Shown here: positions 63,819 to 64,000 of the stretch, piece after piece
How positions within the stretch are numbered: position 1 is the first letter of the stretch
Layout of the letters: each line of letters starts with the position of its first letter
Position numbers and translations under genes: made by a program
The notes under the pieces: model-generated
Databases searched by the model: none
Told to the model about the DNA's origin: nothing
The model's input: only the letters and a program-made list of their open reading frames with translations
Source: Nigrospora sphaerica
Taxonomy: Eukaryota; Ascomycota; Sordariomycetes; Amphisphaeriales; Apiosporaceae
DNA length: 64,000 nt
Direction: 5' to 3'
NCBI GenBank assembly: GCA_018287875.1
Contig: JAGVVL010000013.1
Coordinates: 186,001-250,000, forward strand

Positions 63819-64000
63819 AGTTCTAGGACCCCCATTTGGGCCCCCCCCACATTTGGGCCACCAAAAAGTAGCCACCGAATTTCTAGCCGCTCGATATCTT
63901 TTCATATTTTGTTGCAGGTATAGGACTTATCCTATACCGTTCTCTGTCACTACGGACTAAGCTATGCACTTAACGAGAAGCTAGTCCTTTAACCGAGCCT
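63819..64000. mobile_element. Fot1-like element end, C-rich type, cut by window edge
   Basis: Begins AGTTCTAGGACCCCC after TA and matches the C-rich inverted end of the element at 31150 with scattered changes (CATTTGGGCCC versus CATTCGGGCCC), including the neighbouring GCCACCGAATTT. A near-perfect palindrome (GGTATAGGA / TCCTATACC) follows at about 63,915-63,936. The transposase would lie beyond the window. Confidence 0.85.

Overview
The window looks like nuclear DNA from a filamentous ascomycete (Pezizomycotina, probably a Sordariomycete). The reasons are short 56-66 bp introns with GT-AG ends and CTGAC/CTAAC branch sites, a HET-domain (heterokaryon incompatibility) gene, a CBM1-tagged glycosidase, Ser/Thr-rich secreted proteins, Fot1/pogo and Tad1-like transposons, and widespread C-to-T/G-to-A decay of the type left by RIP (repeat-induced point mutation). 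I see no rRNA, tRNA or CRISPR.

Layout. 1-13,072 is a nested transposon pile. A Fot1/pogo-like element was split by a Ty3/gypsy chromovirus (1-6,712, running off the left edge) and by a Tad1-like LINE (6,763-12,461, minus strand, 14-bp target duplication). A second, much better preserved Fot1-like element (3,961-5,807, perfect 40-bp inverted ends) sits inside the gypsy integrase. 13,073-31,149 is a gene island, all minus strand: a HET protein, a very large secreted repeat protein, a gene-poor 6.5-kb stretch and a PhoD-like phosphatase. 31,150-33,010 is a complete but RIP-mutated Fot1-like element with C-rich 56-bp ends. 33,011-41,470 is a second gene island, plus strand: a Git1-type MFS transporter and a CBM1-GH35 beta-galactosidase. 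41,500-62,071 is a second transposon block: unrecognised degenerate coding DNA on both strands, a minus-strand gypsy-like element, a plus-strand LINE without a recognisable RNase H, another Fot1-like element and three LTR copies, one carrying a SINE-like insertion. A GPI-anchored protein gene (62,761-63,558) precedes another Fot1-like end that runs off the right edge.

The host genes do not form an obvious pathway. Several encode exported or membrane proteins (secreted giant, PhoD-like protein, MFS permease, CBM1-GH35, GPI protein), and the HET gene is a self/non-self recognition type, which is typical of accessory, transposon-rich fungal regions. Two otherwise intact genes (large secreted protein, MFS) each carry an apparent single-base indel, and LINE 2 carries several. 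These are either real decay or consensus errors and should be checked first.
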